DNA from: Bacteroidota bacterium
Lineage (GTDB): Bacteria > Bacteroidota > Bacteroidia > Flavobacteriales_D > Crocinitomicaceae
Length of the DNA stretch: 64,000 nt
Assembly: GCA_006226425.1 (NCBI GenBank)
Contig: SBGX01000010.1
Span: 186,001-250,000 of the forward strand
Reading direction: 5' to 3'
Part shown: in pieces, positions 1-9,193 of the stretch
Layout: every line of letters begins with the position of its first letter
How positions within the stretch are numbered: the stretch's first letter is position 1
Program-made: the position numbers and the translations under genes
Notes under the pieces: model-generated
The model's database searches: none
The model's input: the letters and a program-made list of their open reading frames with translations, nothing else
What the model was told of the DNA's origin: nothing

Positions 1-542
1 CCAAGCAACGCAACATCCCTCCCTTTGTGATCTTCCAGGAACCCTCGTTGCGAGACATGTGTCTCCAATACCCGATTACCCTGGATGAGCTGACCAATAT
101 TCAGGGAGTTGGAACCGGAAAAGCCAGTCGCTACGGAAGACCTTTTACTGAATTGATTAAACAATATGTGGAGGAAAATGAAATTGACCGCCCACAAGAC
201 ATGGTTGTTAAATCACTGGTCAATAAATCCGGCCTGAAAGTACAACTCATTCAAAACATCGATCGAAAACTCCCACTCGAGGATATCGGTAAAGCGCAGA
301 GTAAAAGCCTGGATGACGTCATCGAAGAAATTGAAGCCATCGTTTCTTCCGGAACTCGTGTAAATATCAATTATTACATCGACGATATTCTGGATGCAGA
401 AAACCAGGAAGAGATTTACGATTATTTCAGGGAAGCAGAAACGGATGATTTAATCACCGCTTATCACGAATTTGATGGGGATTACACCGAAGAAGAACTG
501 CGACTCATGCGCATCAAGTTCATGAGTGAAATGGCGAATTAA
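1..542 (+). CDS. recQ: RecQ-type ATP-dependent DNA helicase, C-terminal part (5' truncated by window edge)
   Basis: The frame is open from base 3 and stops at 540-542, so only about 180 C-terminal residues are present. The visible protein starts in an HRDC-like domain (motif NIQGVGTGKASRYG, then a helix ending near KQYVEENEI). An acidic, helical tail follows that I remember from Bacteroidota RecQ proteins. RecQ unwinds recombination and repair intermediates 3' to 5'. The helicase motifs and RQC domain would lie upstream of the window. The internal GTG at 27 is not a start. The family call rests on the C-terminal part alone. Confidence 0.78.
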   Translation, partial: KQRNIPPFVIFQEPSLRDMCLQYPITLDELTNIQGVGTGKASRYGRPFTELIKQYVEENEIDRPQDMVVKSLVNKSGLKVQLIQNIDRKLPLEDIGKAQSKSLDDVIEEIEAIVSSGTRVNINYYIDDILDAENQEEIYDYFREAETDDLITAYHEFDGDYTEEELRLMRIKFMSEMAN

Positions 543-554
543 GCCGTAACTTTA

Positions 555-562
555 TATCTTTG
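555..562 (+). promoter_or_regulatory. Putative Bacteroidota -7 box (TATCTTTG) for the HU/SPOR gene
   Basis: TATCTTTG matches the Bacteroidota sigma consensus TAnnTTTG. It lies 34 bases before the ATG at 597 and just after the recQ stop. I see no clear TTG at -33. The match is short, so this is inference from motif and position. Confidence 0.5.
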
Positions 563-596
563 TGTCCGTATAATTAAGCAATTACTGTATTAATAC

Positions 597-1892
597 ATGA
601 AACTGGAACAACTTGTTGGAAAATTACTCCTGAATCACGATTGCGTGATCGTACCTGATTTTGGGGGATTTGTCTGTTCCAGAAAAGCGGCACAAATCAA
701 TCCAAAAGGAGTGATTACGCCTCCTTACAAATCCATCTTATTCAACCGACAATTGATCCTGGATGATGGTTTACTGATTCATGCATACGCTAAGGAATCC
801 GGTCAAAGCTATGAATCCAGCCGAAAGGCAATCAGTGAGCTAAAAGATCAGTGGTACCGGGAATTGAATGATGGAAAACGACTTGAATTCGAACAACTCG
901 GATTCCTGTATTTCGACAACGACAAAAAACTACATTTCGAACAGGATCGTTTTCACAATCTCTTGCTCGAATCGTACGGAATGGGAGATGTGAACTTCAT
1001 CCCGGTTGTCGAAAAAGAAAAGGTTCAGGTTCAACAAACGGCCGAACAAAAAGCCCCTGTTGAAAGTAAACCTGAAGTCAATAAAGAGCAGGACGAGGCG
1101 ATTAAGATCACCACGGGAATTGCTCCCATTGTCTCCATACAACGGAAATCAAGTCCGGAAAAAGTTGCTGTAAAATCAGTTGACTCCTCTCTTCGCAACA
1201 AGGCGAATTCGAAAACAGCATCTAAAAAGGACCAACATAAGCCTCAAAAAGAAAATAGCGGAAAGAAAGGTTCCGGAAGGCGATTGATCAAATATGCAGC
1301 AGCAGCCTGTATGCTTCCCATTGCCTTCTACTCGGTATGGATTCCCATGAAAACGGATGTTTTACAATCTGGACTGATTTCTGCTCATGATTTCAATCCT
1401 TTCTATCAGGAAGCGAAAGCTATTTACCATCCGGCTAAGGAATTACCGGCTTTTGAGCAAACGGCGGAATGGGCTTCATTGGATCAGCATCTTCATAAAT
1501 TACCGGAATCGGTTGATTATTATGCCTTTGACCTCTTTGAGAATGATCGTTTTCTTAAAGTCGCAGTTAAGGGAGAAGAGCCGAAAAACATCGAGTCATC
1601 GAAAGATGATCCAGAAATAAGCACTCAAATCAAGGAAACCGAACAACAAGTGTCTATGAACCACACCATGACATCCGGTTCCATTCGGGTGATTGTCGGA
1701 AGTTTCAGTAATCAGGAAAATGCCAGACAGCTGACATCCGACCTTAAGACCCTCGGATTTGAAGCGTTTACGTTTGGGGAAGAATCTGGCCTAACACGGG
1801 TTGCCGCTGGACGTTTTCAGTCTTTGGATGCTGCACAAAAAGCAGTTTCGGACCTTTCTGCTCAAGGAAAGGCCTCCTGGATTCTAAAATAA
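597..1892 (+). CDS. HU-CCDC81-like and SPOR domain membrane protein
   Basis: This 431-residue protein has three parts. Residues 1 to about 135 resemble the bacterial HU-CCDC81 pair (DCVIVPDFGGFVCSRKAA, later LGFLYFDNDKKLHF). A charged Lys/Glu-rich linker follows, then one membrane segment near 231-250. The C-terminal SPOR domain spans about 359-431 (IRVIVGSFSNQENARQL, LTRVAAGRFQSLDAAQKA). SPOR domains bind denuded glycan strands at division septa, so this is probably an envelope protein that links a cytosolic HU-like domain to septal peptidoglycan. It is co-directional with recQ, 54 bases downstream. The biological role of this domain combination is not known to me. Confidence 0.82.
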   Translation: MKLEQLVGKLLLNHDCVIVPDFGGFVCSRKAAQINPKGVITPPYKSILFNRQLILDDGLLIHAYAKESGQSYESSRKAISELKDQWYRELNDGKRLEFEQLGFLYFDNDKKLHFEQDRFHNLLLESYGMGDVNFIPVVEKEKVQVQQTAEQKAPVESKPEVNKEQDEAIKITTGIAPIVSIQRKSSPEKVAVKSVDSSLRNKANSKTASKKDQHKPQKENSGKKGSGRRLIKYAAAACMLPIAFYSVWIPMKTDVLQSGLISAHDFNPFYQEAKAIYHPAKELPAFEQTAEWASLDQHLHKLPESVDYYAFDLFENDRFLKVAVKGEEPKNIESSKDDPEISTQIKETEQQVSMNHTMTSGSIRVIVGSFSNQENARQLTSDLKTLGFEAFTFGEESGLTRVAAGRFQSLDAAQKAVSDLSAQGKASWILK

Positions 1893-1897
1893 TTCTC

Positions 1898-2983
1898 TTA
1901 ATTATTATCGTTTTTCAGAACTCTATCCTCTTTGGAAATTGAGGCATTCTTATTCGCCAATTGTCCACAGGCCGCATCGATATCTTTTCCTCTTGATCTA
2001 CGAACATTTACAATCATATTCCGCTCTTCCAGGAAAGCCGCAAAGGCATTCACCTTATCTGTGTCCGCCTGCTGAAAAAAGCCATCATCAATCGGGTTAT
2101 ACTCTATAATATTCACTTTACACGGGACACAACGAGCAAAGGCCGCCAATTCGCGGGCATCTTCGATACCATCATTGAAGTCTTTGAAAATGATGTATTC
2201 AAAAGTGACCCGACTCCCTGTTTTTTCATGGAAATAAATCAATGCCTCCTTAAGCGATTCAAGATCATTCGTCTCATTGATCTCCATGATCTCATTGCGT
2301 TTTTGATCATTCGCTGCGTGCAGGGAAAGCGCCAGGTTAAAACGCACCTGATCATCTCCAAGTTTGCGGATCATTTTGGCAATTCCCGCAGTCGAAACGG
2401 TGATTCGCTTCGGAGAAATCCCCAATCCTTCCGGGGAACAGATATGATCTACCGAGCGAAGGACGTTTTTGTAATTCAGGAGAGGCTCCCCCATTCCCAT
2501 GTAAACAATATTTGTCAGGGACTGATCGTATAGACGTTGCGCTTCATTTCTCAGGTGAACCACCTGGTCTACAATCTCTCCCGGCCCCAGGTTTCTCATA
2601 AGTTTCAATCTTCCGGTGGCGCAAAATTTACAGGACAAACTGCAACCAACCTGAGAGGAAATACAGGCCGTTGTTCGACTAGACGTTGGAATTAGTACCC
2701 CCTCAACCACCTGCCCTTCATCTACTTCAAAGGCACATTTCACCGTTCGATCCTTGCTTACTTGCTGATCGCTCAAGCGAATCTTATCAATGTAAAAATG
2801 TGTTTCCAGTTTTTGTCGGAGTTCTGCACTCAGGTTCGTCATCTCATCAAATGAAGAAGCAGCTTTTTTCCACAACCAATCATTGACCTGTTGCAGTCGA
2901 AATTTCTTTTCTCCCCAGGCTTCGAACTGCTCTTTCAGGTCCTCTTCCGAACAATTTCTGATATTTTTCCGCTGATCCGTCAT
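1898..2983 (-). CDS. rlmN: Dual-specificity 23S rRNA/tRNA (adenine C2) methyltransferase RlmN
   Basis: A radical SAM methyltransferase of 361 residues, the usual length. The CxxxCxxC iron-sulfur motif is CSLSCKFC at C114/C118/C121. The C-terminal methyl-carrying cysteine is probably C339 in DIDAACGQ. RlmN methylates A2503 of 23S rRNA and A37 of some tRNAs, affecting decoding accuracy. Its ATG overlaps the dxr stop by four bases (ATGA), so the two are translationally coupled. It converges with the SPOR gene with only five bases between the stops. The call is secure. Confidence 0.96.
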   Translation of the reverse strand: MTDQRKNIRNCSEEDLKEQFEAWGEKKFRLQQVNDWLWKKAASSFDEMTNLSAELRQKLETHFYIDKIRLSDQQVSKDRTVKCAFEVDEGQVVEGVLIPTSSRTTACISSQVGCSLSCKFCATGRLKLMRNLGPGEIVDQVVHLRNEAQRLYDQSLTNIVYMGMGEPLLNYKNVLRSVDHICSPEGLGISPKRITVSTAGIAKMIRKLGDDQVRFNLALSLHAANDQKRNEIMEINETNDLESLKEALIYFHEKTGSRVTFEYIIFKDFNDGIEDARELAAFARCVPCKVNIIEYNPIDDGFFQQADTDKVNAFAAFLEERNMIVNVRRSRGKDIDAACGQLANKNASISKEDRVLKNDNN

Positions 2984-4170
2984 GAAAAAGCCTTCTCTAC
3001 ATAATTTTTGGCCAGGCTACGTGCCTCCGAATCAACCTGTACATAGGCCTCATAATCCGGTTTTTGAACAAAATTCGTTTGCTCCATGACCCGGCAATTT
3101 ATCTCTGCGATATCCAAAAAGGAAATCTTATGATCCAAAAAGGATTGGACTGTCACTTCGTTGGCCGCATTCAATGCACAGGCCGCTGTTCCACCAAGTT
3201 TTAATGCTTCAAAAGCAGCATCCAGGTTCAAAAACACCTCCCGGTCAGGCTGTTCAAATGTTAGTTCTGGATAATCCAGGAAGGAAAACCTTGGGAAATT
3301 TGTCGGGAAACGATCCGGATAAGTTAAGGCGTACTGAATAGGTAACTTCATATCGGGAAGTCCCATTTGGGCTTTCATGCTTCCATCTTCAAACTGCACA
3401 ATGGAATGGATGATCGATTGAGGATGCACAATGACATCAATCTGTTCGTTTTTCAGATCAAATAACCACTTTGCCTCAATCACTTCCAGCCCTTTATTCA
3501 TCAGTGTAGCCGAATCAATCGTGATTTTAGCACCCATGGACCAGTTCGGATGTTTCAAGGCCTGTTCCGGTCGCACATCCTCCAACTGTTTTCTGGTCCA
3601 CCCTCGGAAAGGACCTCCTGAGGCTGTCAAATAAATCTTTTCAATCGGATTCTGAAATTCTCCTGTCAAACACTGAAAAATAGCTGAATGCTCTGAGTCA
3701 ACTGGATAAATTTCAACTTGATGTTCCCTTGCCAGGTCTCGAATCAATTCTCCTGCAACTACCAGGGTCTCTTTATTGGCCAGGGCAATGGTCTTTCCGG
3801 CTTTAATTGCCTCGATTGTAGGCCTCAATCCGGCATAACCTACCAGAGCGGTCAGAACCGTGTCCACCTCCTGATAAGTCACGACCTGCGACAAGGCATC
3901 AATTCCGGCATACACCTGAATATCTTCTTTCCACAGTTCTTCCCGGACACGTTCATAAGCTGATTCATCCCCAATCACCACACAATTTGGCTTGTACTTT
4001 TTGGCTTGTTCCACCAATAAAGAAGCATTTTTCTGGGCGGTAATTACCTGCAGATCAAAATAGTCCGGGTACCGGGAAATCACTTCCAGGGCCTGGGTAC
4101 CAATTGAACCCGTTGAGCCAAGTATGGCCAGTCCTTTTTTGGAAGACTTATCCGTCTGTGTTGAAAACAT
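2980..4170 (-). CDS. dxr: 1-deoxy-D-xylulose 5-phosphate reductoisomerase
   Basis: This catalyses the NADPH-dependent second step of the non-mevalonate isoprenoid pathway, giving MEP. The N-terminal dinucleotide motif is GSTGSIGTQAL, and the substrate/metal region includes PVDSEHSAIFQ and LTASGGPFRG. I place the start at the ATG at 4170 (396 residues). The TTG two codons upstream lies inside a TACTTTTG -7 box and would not be transcribed. That leaves an almost leaderless message. The gene overlaps rlmN by four bases. Isoprenoid supply also feeds the undecaprenyl carrier used by the cell wall and polysaccharide genes in this window. Confidence 0.96.
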   Translation of the reverse strand: MFSTQTDKSSKKGLAILGSTGSIGTQALEVISRYPDYFDLQVITAQKNASLLVEQAKKYKPNCVVIGDESAYERVREELWKEDIQVYAGIDALSQVVTYQEVDTVLTALVGYAGLRPTIEAIKAGKTIALANKETLVVAGELIRDLAREHQVEIYPVDSEHSAIFQCLTGEFQNPIEKIYLTASGGPFRGWTRKQLEDVRPEQALKHPNWSMGAKITIDSATLMNKGLEVIEAKWLFDLKNEQIDVIVHPQSIIHSIVQFEDGSMKAQMGLPDMKLPIQYALTYPDRFPTNFPRFSFLDYPELTFEQPDREVFLNLDAAFEALKLGGTAACALNAANEVTVQSFLDHKISFLDIAEINCRVMEQTNFVQKPDYEAYVQVDSEARSLAKNYVEKAFS

Positions 4171-4173
4171 GAA

Positions 4174-4181
4174 CAAAAGTA
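4174..4181 (-). promoter_or_regulatory. Putative -7 box TACTTTTG for dxr-rlmN, abutting the start codon
   Basis: Read on the minus strand, TACTTTTG matches TAnnTTTG. The ATG of dxr begins three bases after its final G. If used, transcription would begin at or next to the start codon. No TTG is present at the expected -33 distance. Confidence 0.5.
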
Positions 4182-4213
4182 ACTATTTCAGGCCGATTTT
4201 GAGCCTTATTTTC

Positions 4214-5653
4214 CTAACACAAGCTTTCTTCCTTACTGCTCTTTTTTGATTTTTCACGGTATCCAAACAGGGACATTTCCTTGATCGCCCGTGCAACAGA
4301 TTCCGGCACATCTTCCTGCCACGATTTTGCCCCTACTTTAATCTTCGACAATACATCATCAGACAGGATATGCAGTAAGCGACTATCAAACTCTTTGATT
4401 GCCTCGAGTTTATCATTCGCTTCCAGGTACATTTTCAAAGGCTTCAAATGGGAAGGAATATTCATATTATCCAGGTTATACAATTCCCCGGTTTCCACCT
4501 CATTAGCCGGATACACCAGCATTTTCACATTGTGTCCAAAACCTCTCCCAAAAGCTTCCAACAAACCTCCTGGTAAGTTGTCATAATATCGCTCATCGAA
4601 GATCGTTTGTAAATTGTAAACGCCCAAAATAACCCCCATTCGTCTTCCTCTGGCAATAGTAGCCAGATAATCCACCATTTTATAGTATTTCAGGTAATTG
4701 GAAATCATTACTGTATATCCGAGTGACCCCAATAACTCAGCGCGATCCACAAAATCCTTGACGGAAATCTTTCCATCAGCGGTCAAATCCTTCAAGGTCA
4801 ATTCAAAGACCACATTGACTTTGCTTTTCTCCACACCCTTCTCCTTCACAAACTGCTCCAACCCTCTCTCGACCATATCAATATGCACCTTCGTCACCGG
4901 TCGGAAACGTCCTCTCATTAAAAGGATGTTCTTTTTATAAAGTGCCGTGGATGGCTGTAAAACATTTCCATCTGGATCGAACATCGTTGCATCAGTCAAG
5001 CCTCTCTTTACCAACTGTAAGGCAATGATTCGGTTATCAATTTTACTAAATGAAGGTCCAGATGCCCGGATCATATCAATTTCTACGCGGTCTCTTGGCA
5101 AGCGATGCACCAGTCCGGTAAAAAAACTATCAATGGAGGCCGTTAAAAAATAACAGGCGTGGATGAGATTAACTCCCAAAATCCCTAATGCTTCCTGTTG
5201 CGTTTTATGACCATTATCGTGCATCTTGACATGGAGGATCACTTCATCCGGAGCACCCCCCAATTTTGACTGAAAACGAACACCAACCCACCCCTGTCCC
5301 TGGTTTGTTTTATGGTAATTCAGGGATTCAACGGTGTTACAAAAGGCAAAAAAACGAGCTTGTTTGTTCTTCTCCGGAAGACGGAATTTCATCGTTTCAA
5401 ATTCTGTATGGAGCATGGTTACCAAACGGTCTTCGCAAACATATCTGCCTGCCTCACCATACATGGCATCCGAGACTTTCATATCGTATGCAGAATGCGA
5501 ATAGGCGATCGTTCCCGAGCTACCACCCGCTTTAAAAAAATTCGCTGCGACTTCCTGACCTGCACCAATTTCCGCAAAACAACCATAAATGTCGTTCGTA
5601 AGGTTAATTTTTAGTGCTTTTTCTTCCGTTGTTAATCTTACTTCGTTTTTCAT
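4214..5653 (-). CDS. Conserved Bacteroidota protein of unknown function, about 480 residues
   Basis: The protein has 479 residues, no signal peptide and no clear membrane segment, so it is probably cytosolic. The N-terminal segment carries EIGAGQEVAANFFKAGG and SGTIAYSHSAYDMKVSDAMY, which I remember as well conserved in Bacteroidota. Later parts include VILHVKMHDN and RGRRMGVILGVYNLQ. As I remember, relatives carry conflicting labels such as nicotinate-nucleotide adenylyltransferase or TonB-dependent receptor. I see no HxGH nucleotidyltransferase motif and no receptor features here. It has its own good promoter and is separated from dxr by 43 bases. Function is unknown. Confidence 0.75.
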   Translation of the reverse strand: MKNEVRLTTEEKALKINLTNDIYGCFAEIGAGQEVAANFFKAGGSSGTIAYSHSAYDMKVSDAMYGEAGRYVCEDRLVTMLHTEFETMKFRLPEKNKQARFFAFCNTVESLNYHKTNQGQGWVGVRFQSKLGGAPDEVILHVKMHDNGHKTQQEALGILGVNLIHACYFLTASIDSFFTGLVHRLPRDRVEIDMIRASGPSFSKIDNRIIALQLVKRGLTDATMFDPDGNVLQPSTALYKKNILLMRGRFRPVTKVHIDMVERGLEQFVKEKGVEKSKVNVVFELTLKDLTADGKISVKDFVDRAELLGSLGYTVMISNYLKYYKMVDYLATIARGRRMGVILGVYNLQTIFDERYYDNLPGGLLEAFGRGFGHNVKMLVYPANEVETGELYNLDNMNIPSHLKPLKMYLEANDKLEAIKEFDSRLLHILSDDVLSKIKVGAKSWQEDVPESVARAIKEMSLFGYREKSKKSSKEESLC

Positions 5654-5671
5654 TTCAACTCCACTACCTCA

Positions 5672-5702
5672 CAAAGGTACTAAGATATTCATTCATACTC
5701 AA
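5672..5702 (-). promoter_or_regulatory. Promoter with both boxes (TTG-N20-TACCTTTG) for the gene at 4214-5653
   Basis: On the minus strand a TTG (5700-5702) is followed by exactly 20 bases and then TACCTTTG (5672-5679), the Bacteroidota -33/-7 arrangement. The ATG lies 18 bases beyond the -7 box. It is one of the three best promoter matches in the window. Confidence 0.7.
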
Positions 5703-5856
5703 ATTCAAGGGAACATGCCTACGTACTTACACGAAAACCTCTTTCTATTATTATACGGAATCGTTCCCATTTAGTTACGTAATAAAGGGGGGCCTAAAGC
5801 AGCGGAAAAGCCACCAAGGAATCCCATTTCATGTCTGTGGATTCTCCAGAAGATTG

Positions 5857-5864
5857 TATCTTTG
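5857..5864 (+). promoter_or_regulatory. Putative -7 box TATCTTTG for the thrS operon
   Basis: TATCTTTG lies 21 bases before the thrS ATG at 5886. It contains the TTG at 5862, which therefore cannot be the start codon if this box is used. No clear TTG sits at -33. Confidence 0.55.
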
Positions 5865-5885
5865 CAGTTCAATTTTGAAAAAAAC

Positions 5886-7829
5886 ATGGTTAAAGTCACA
5901 TTACCTGACGGTTCTATCCGAGAATACGCTGACGGAAGTACAGCATTGGATGTTGCCAAAAGCATCTCGGAAGGTCTGGCCCGAAACGTTCTGGCAGCAA
6001 ATGTTAATGGAGAGGTCGTTGATGCCACTCGAGCACTTCCTTTGGAAGCTCAGTTAAGTCTGCTTACCTGGAATGACGCAGAAGGAAAATCGACCATGTG
6101 GCACTCCTCTGCTCACCTAATGGCTGAAGCACTGGAATTCTATTATCCAGGAATCAAACTGGCTATTGGTCCTCCTGTCGCAAACGGTTTCTACTATGAT
6201 GTGGACTTCATGGATTACGAAATTCGTGAGGATGACCTGCCCAAAATTGAGGCTAAAATGAAAGAATTGGCCAAAAGCAAACTCGAGTTTGTCCGGAAAG
6301 AAGTGAGTAAGGCCGATGCCCTCTCCTATTTTGAAGAGAAAAACGATCCCTATAAGTTGGAGTTGATCAACGAACTGGAGGATGGTTCCATCACTTTCTA
6401 TACACAAGGAAACTTCACAGATCTTTGCCGGGGACCGCACATCCCAAATTCCGGATTTATCAAAGCCGTTAAACTAACTTCCATCGCCGGAGCATACTGG
6501 CGGGGAGATGAAAACAACAAACAACTAACCCGTATTTACGGAATCACTTTCCCAAAACAGGCAGAACTCACTGAGTATCTTGAAAAGGTGGAGGAAGCCA
6601 AAAAACGGGACCACCGAAAGCTCGGAAAAGAACTGGAGCTCTTCACCTTCTCTCAGAAAGTTGGTCAGGGACTTCCCTTGTGGCTTCCAAAAGGGGCTGC
6701 CCTTCGGGAGCGTTTGGAAAATTTCCTGAAACGTGCCCAACGAAAGTCAGGGTATGATCAGGTAATTAGCCCTCATATTGGGAACAAGGAATTGTATGTT
6801 TGTTCAGGGCACTATGAAAAATACGGTGCTGACTCCTTTCAACCAATCAAGACACCGGATGAAAATGAGGAGTTTTTGCTAAAACCAATGAACTGTCCGC
6901 ACCACTGCGAAATTTACAAATCCAAACCAAGGTCATACAAGGACCTGCCGGTTCGTTTTGCTGAATTCGGAACCGTATACCGTTACGAACAATCCGGAGA
7001 ATTGCACGGCCTAACAAGGGTCCGGGGCTTTACTCAGGACGATGCGCATATCTTCTGTACACCCGATCAGGTGAAGGAAGAATTTATCAAGGTCATCGAT
7101 CTGGTACTTTACATCTTCAAAACCCTGAAATTCGATCAATTTAAAGCTCAGGTCTCCCTTAGAGATCCTGAGAACCCAGGAAAATACATTGGTTCGGATG
7201 AGAACTGGAAAAAAGCAGAACAAGCGATCCTGGATGCCGTCGAAGAAAAAGACTTGCCGGCCGTTGTAGAATATGGAGAAGCCGCTTTCTACGGACCCAA
7301 ACTTGATTTTATGGTTCAGGATGCCCTTGGTCGTGAGTGGCAGCTAGGAACCATCCAGGTTGATTACAACCTTCCAGAACGCTTCGAGTTGGAGTTTACG
7401 GGAAGTGATAACCAAAAACATCGTCCGGTTATGATTCACCGGGCACCATTTGGTTCCATGGAACGTTTCGTGGCGGTGCTTCTTGAACACTGTGCAGGGG
7501 ACTTCCCACTTTGGTTAACCAGTGAGCAAATTGCGATTTTGCCGATCAGCGACAAATACAATTCTTATGCTCAAAAAGTTTTGGATTTGCTAAATAATTC
7601 CGATATTCGCGGATTCGTTGATGACCGCAGCGAGAAGATAGGTAAGAAAATCCGGGATGCGGAGTTGAAAAAAATCCCTTTCATGTTAATTGTTGGGGAG
7701 AAAGAAGCCGAGCAACAGGAAGTTTCGGTGCGAAGAAGACAACACGGAGACCTCGGAGCAATGTCTATCGAAGACTTTGCCAAACTGGTTAACGAAGCGG
7801 TCGAAAGCGAATTGGCAATGAATGTGTAA
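5886..7829 (+). CDS. thrS: Threonyl-tRNA synthetase
   Basis: This class II synthetase charges tRNA-Thr and edits Ser-tRNA-Thr. From the ATG at 5886 it has 647 residues, the normal length. The TGS domain begins at once ([10 protein letters not shown]). The editing domain ([11 protein letters not shown], later [13 protein letters not shown]) and the catalytic core with the zinc-binding region [20 protein letters not shown] follow. Next come motif 2 ([16 protein letters not shown]) and the C-terminal anticodon-binding domain. The promoter box decides the start. It leads the translation operon thrS-infC-rpmI-rplT, with infC eight bases after its stop. Confidence 0.97.
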   Translation: MVKVTLPDGSIREYADGSTALDVAKSISEGLARNVLAANVNGEVVDATRALPLEAQLSLLTWNDAEGKSTMWHSSAHLMAEALEFYYPGIKLAIGPPVANGFYYDVDFMDYEIREDDLPKIEAKMKELAKSKLEFVRKEVSKADALSYFEEKNDPYKLELINELEDGSITFYTQGNFTDLCRGPHIPNSGFIKAVKLTSIAGAYWRGDENNKQLTRIYGITFPKQAELTEYLEKVEEAKKRDHRKLGKELELFTFSQKVGQGLPLWLPKGAALRERLENFLKRAQRKSGYDQVISPHIGNKELYVCSGHYEKYGADSFQPIKTPDENEEFLLKPMNCPHHCEIYKSKPRSYKDLPVRFAEFGTVYRYEQSGELHGLTRVRGFTQDDAHIFCTPDQVKEEFIKVIDLVLYIFKTLKFDQFKAQVSLRDPENPGKYIGSDENWKKAEQAILDAVEEKDLPAVVEYGEAAFYGPKLDFMVQDALGREWQLGTIQVDYNLPERFELEFTGSDNQKHRPVMIHRAPFGSMERFVAVLLEHCAGDFPLWLTSEQIAILPISDKYNSYAQKVLDLLNNSDIRGFVDDRSEKIGKKIRDAELKKIPFMLIVGEKEAEQQEVSVRRRQHGDLGAMSIEDFAKLVNEAVESELAMNV

Positions 7830-7837
7830 TTTTTTTA

Positions 7838-8386
7838 ATGAGAAGAGAACCTAGAAGAAAATTTGTACCACGGGAAGAAGCGGATCAACACCGTATTAAC
7901 GGACGCATTAAAGTTCGGGAAATCCGCTTGGTTAGAGAAGGTCAGGAGCCTGTAGTTATGTTGACATCAGAAGCTCTGCGCCTGGCAGAAGACGAGGGAC
8001 TGGACCTGGTGGAGATTTCCCCAAAAGCAGACCCACCCGTTTGTAAAATCATGGATTACAGGAAGTTCCTGTATAACCAGAAGAAAAAACAAAAGGAGCT
8101 AAAGGCAAAACAAAGCAAAGTAGTCCTGAAAGAAATTCGTTTTGGTCCCAACACGGATGATCACGATTTCAACTTTAAACTGGCTCATGCTAAAAAATTC
8201 CTGGAAGAAGGAAGTAAAGTAAAGGCCTATGTTTTCTTCCGGGGACGAACCATTGTTTTCAAAGACCGTGGAGAAGTTCTTCTGTTAAGATTTGCGCAGG
8301 AGCTGGCGGAATTGGGTGCTTTGGAATCCATGCCAAAATTAGAAGGGAAAAGGATGATCATTATCATCAACCCGAAAAAGAAATAA
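7838..8386 (+). CDS. infC: Translation initiation factor IF-3
   Basis: IF-3 (182 residues) binds the 30S subunit, blocks premature 50S joining and proofreads start codons. The N-terminal domain begins [15 protein letters not shown], and the linker and C-terminal domain include [22 protein letters not shown] cut here to its core [14 protein letters not shown]. The start is an ordinary ATG, not the rare codon that E. coli uses for autoregulation. It sits eight bases after thrS and leads into rpmI and rplT, the classical order. Confidence 0.97.
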   Translation: MRREPRRKFVPREEADQHRINGRIKVREIRLVREGQEPVVMLTSEALRLAEDEGLDLVEISPKADPPVCKIMDYRKFLYNQKKKQKELKAKQSKVVLKEIRFGPNTDDHDFNFKLAHAKKFLEEGSKVKAYVFFRGRTIVFKDRGEVLLLRFAQELAELGALESMPKLEGKRMIIIINPKKK

Positions 8387-8393
8387 GAAAACA

Positions 8394-8405
8394 CTGCTTC
8401 GGCAG
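8394..8405 (+). promoter_or_regulatory. CUUCGG tetraloop hairpin between infC and rpmI
   Basis: CTGC-TTCG-GCAG forms a short stem closed by the very stable C(UUCG)G tetraloop, eight bases after the infC stop. No T-run follows, so it is not a terminator. It may be an mRNA processing or stability element. Function is inferred from structure only. Confidence 0.35.
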
Positions 8406-8443
8406 CAAGAAGTTGATATAGAGGTAACTTAAAATTTAGAGAG

Positions 8444-8641
8444 ATGCCAAAAATGAAAACTAAATCCAGTGCAAAGAAGAGATTCACTGTTACTGGAAGC
8501 GGTAAAATCAAGAGAAAGCATGCTTTTAAAAGTCACATTCTTACGAAGAAGACTAAAAAGCAGAAGCGTAATTTGACACACGCAGGTCTGGTTCACCCAT
8601 CTGACGAGTCAAATATCAAATTGCAAATGTGCATGAAGTAA
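8444..8641 (+). CDS. rpmI: 50S ribosomal protein L35
   Basis: A basic 65-residue protein starting [14 protein letters not shown] with the conserved core [14 protein letters not shown]. This is the standard length and sequence of bL35, a small protein of the large subunit. It sits between infC and rplT, as in most bacteria. Confidence 0.97.
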   Translation: MPKMKTKSSAKKRFTVTGSGKIKRKHAFKSHILTKKTKKQKRNLTHAGLVHPSDESNIKLQMCMK

Positions 8642-8742
8642 GCCTCGTGCTTACCAATGCCGGTTTAAATTGTTTAACCCGATCGTTGAGTAACTAAGTC
8701 TTCTGAAACAAAGAAGCACCAACTATCAAAAAACTAAAAATT

Positions 8743-9090
8743 ATGCCAAGATCAGTTAATCACGTTGCTTCAAGAGCTCGCAGAAAGGGAGTGATGAAGT
8801 TGGCCAAAGGTTACTACGGCCGAAGAAAAAATGTTTGGACTGTTGCGAAAAATGCGGTTGAAAAAGGTCTTTTGTACGCCTATACAGGACGTAAGCAAAA
8901 GAAAAGAAACTTCCGTTCGCTTTGGATCCAAAGAATCAATGCCGGTGCCAGAGAGCACGGAATGAGCTACTCTCAATTTATGGGAGAGTACAACAAAAGC
9001 GAAATGAAAATGAACCGTAAAGTTCTGGCCGACCTGGCTATGAATCACCCGGATGCATTTAAAGCTGTTGTTGATTCCATCAAAAAATAA
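8743..9090 (+). CDS. rplT: 50S ribosomal protein L20
   Basis: A 115-residue basic protein ([44 protein letters not shown]) that binds 23S rRNA early in 50S assembly. The 101-base gap after rpmI is longer than other gaps in the operon and could hold a leader for L20 autoregulation, although I recognise no conserved fold there. A strong terminator follows the gene. Confidence 0.97.
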   Translation: MPRSVNHVASRARRKGVMKLAKGYYGRRKNVWTVAKNAVEKGLLYAYTGRKQKKRNFRSLWIQRINAGAREHGMSYSQFMGEYNKSEMKMNRKVLADLAMNHPDAFKAVVDSIKK

Positions 9091-9111
9091 GATTTCAATC
9101 TCTATATCATC

Positions 9112-9142
9112 AAAAAACGCTGGCTGAGGCCGGCGTTTTTTT
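9112..9142 (+). terminator. Rho-independent terminator of the thrS-infC-rpmI-rplT operon
   Basis: AAAAACGC pairs with GCGTTTTT, followed by a T/G wobble and GGC/GCC around a TGAG loop. An uninterrupted T-run follows. It begins 21 bases after the rplT stop. Confidence 0.9.
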
Positions 9143-9193
9143 TGTTTTATTCATCAATATGTGGAATGTCGGAGTATCCTGCATCTCTATGGC

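Noticed and set aside
5862-5885. Upstream TTG start for thrS
   Set aside because: It lies inside the TATCTTTG -7 box, and the TGS domain begins exactly at the ATG at 5886.
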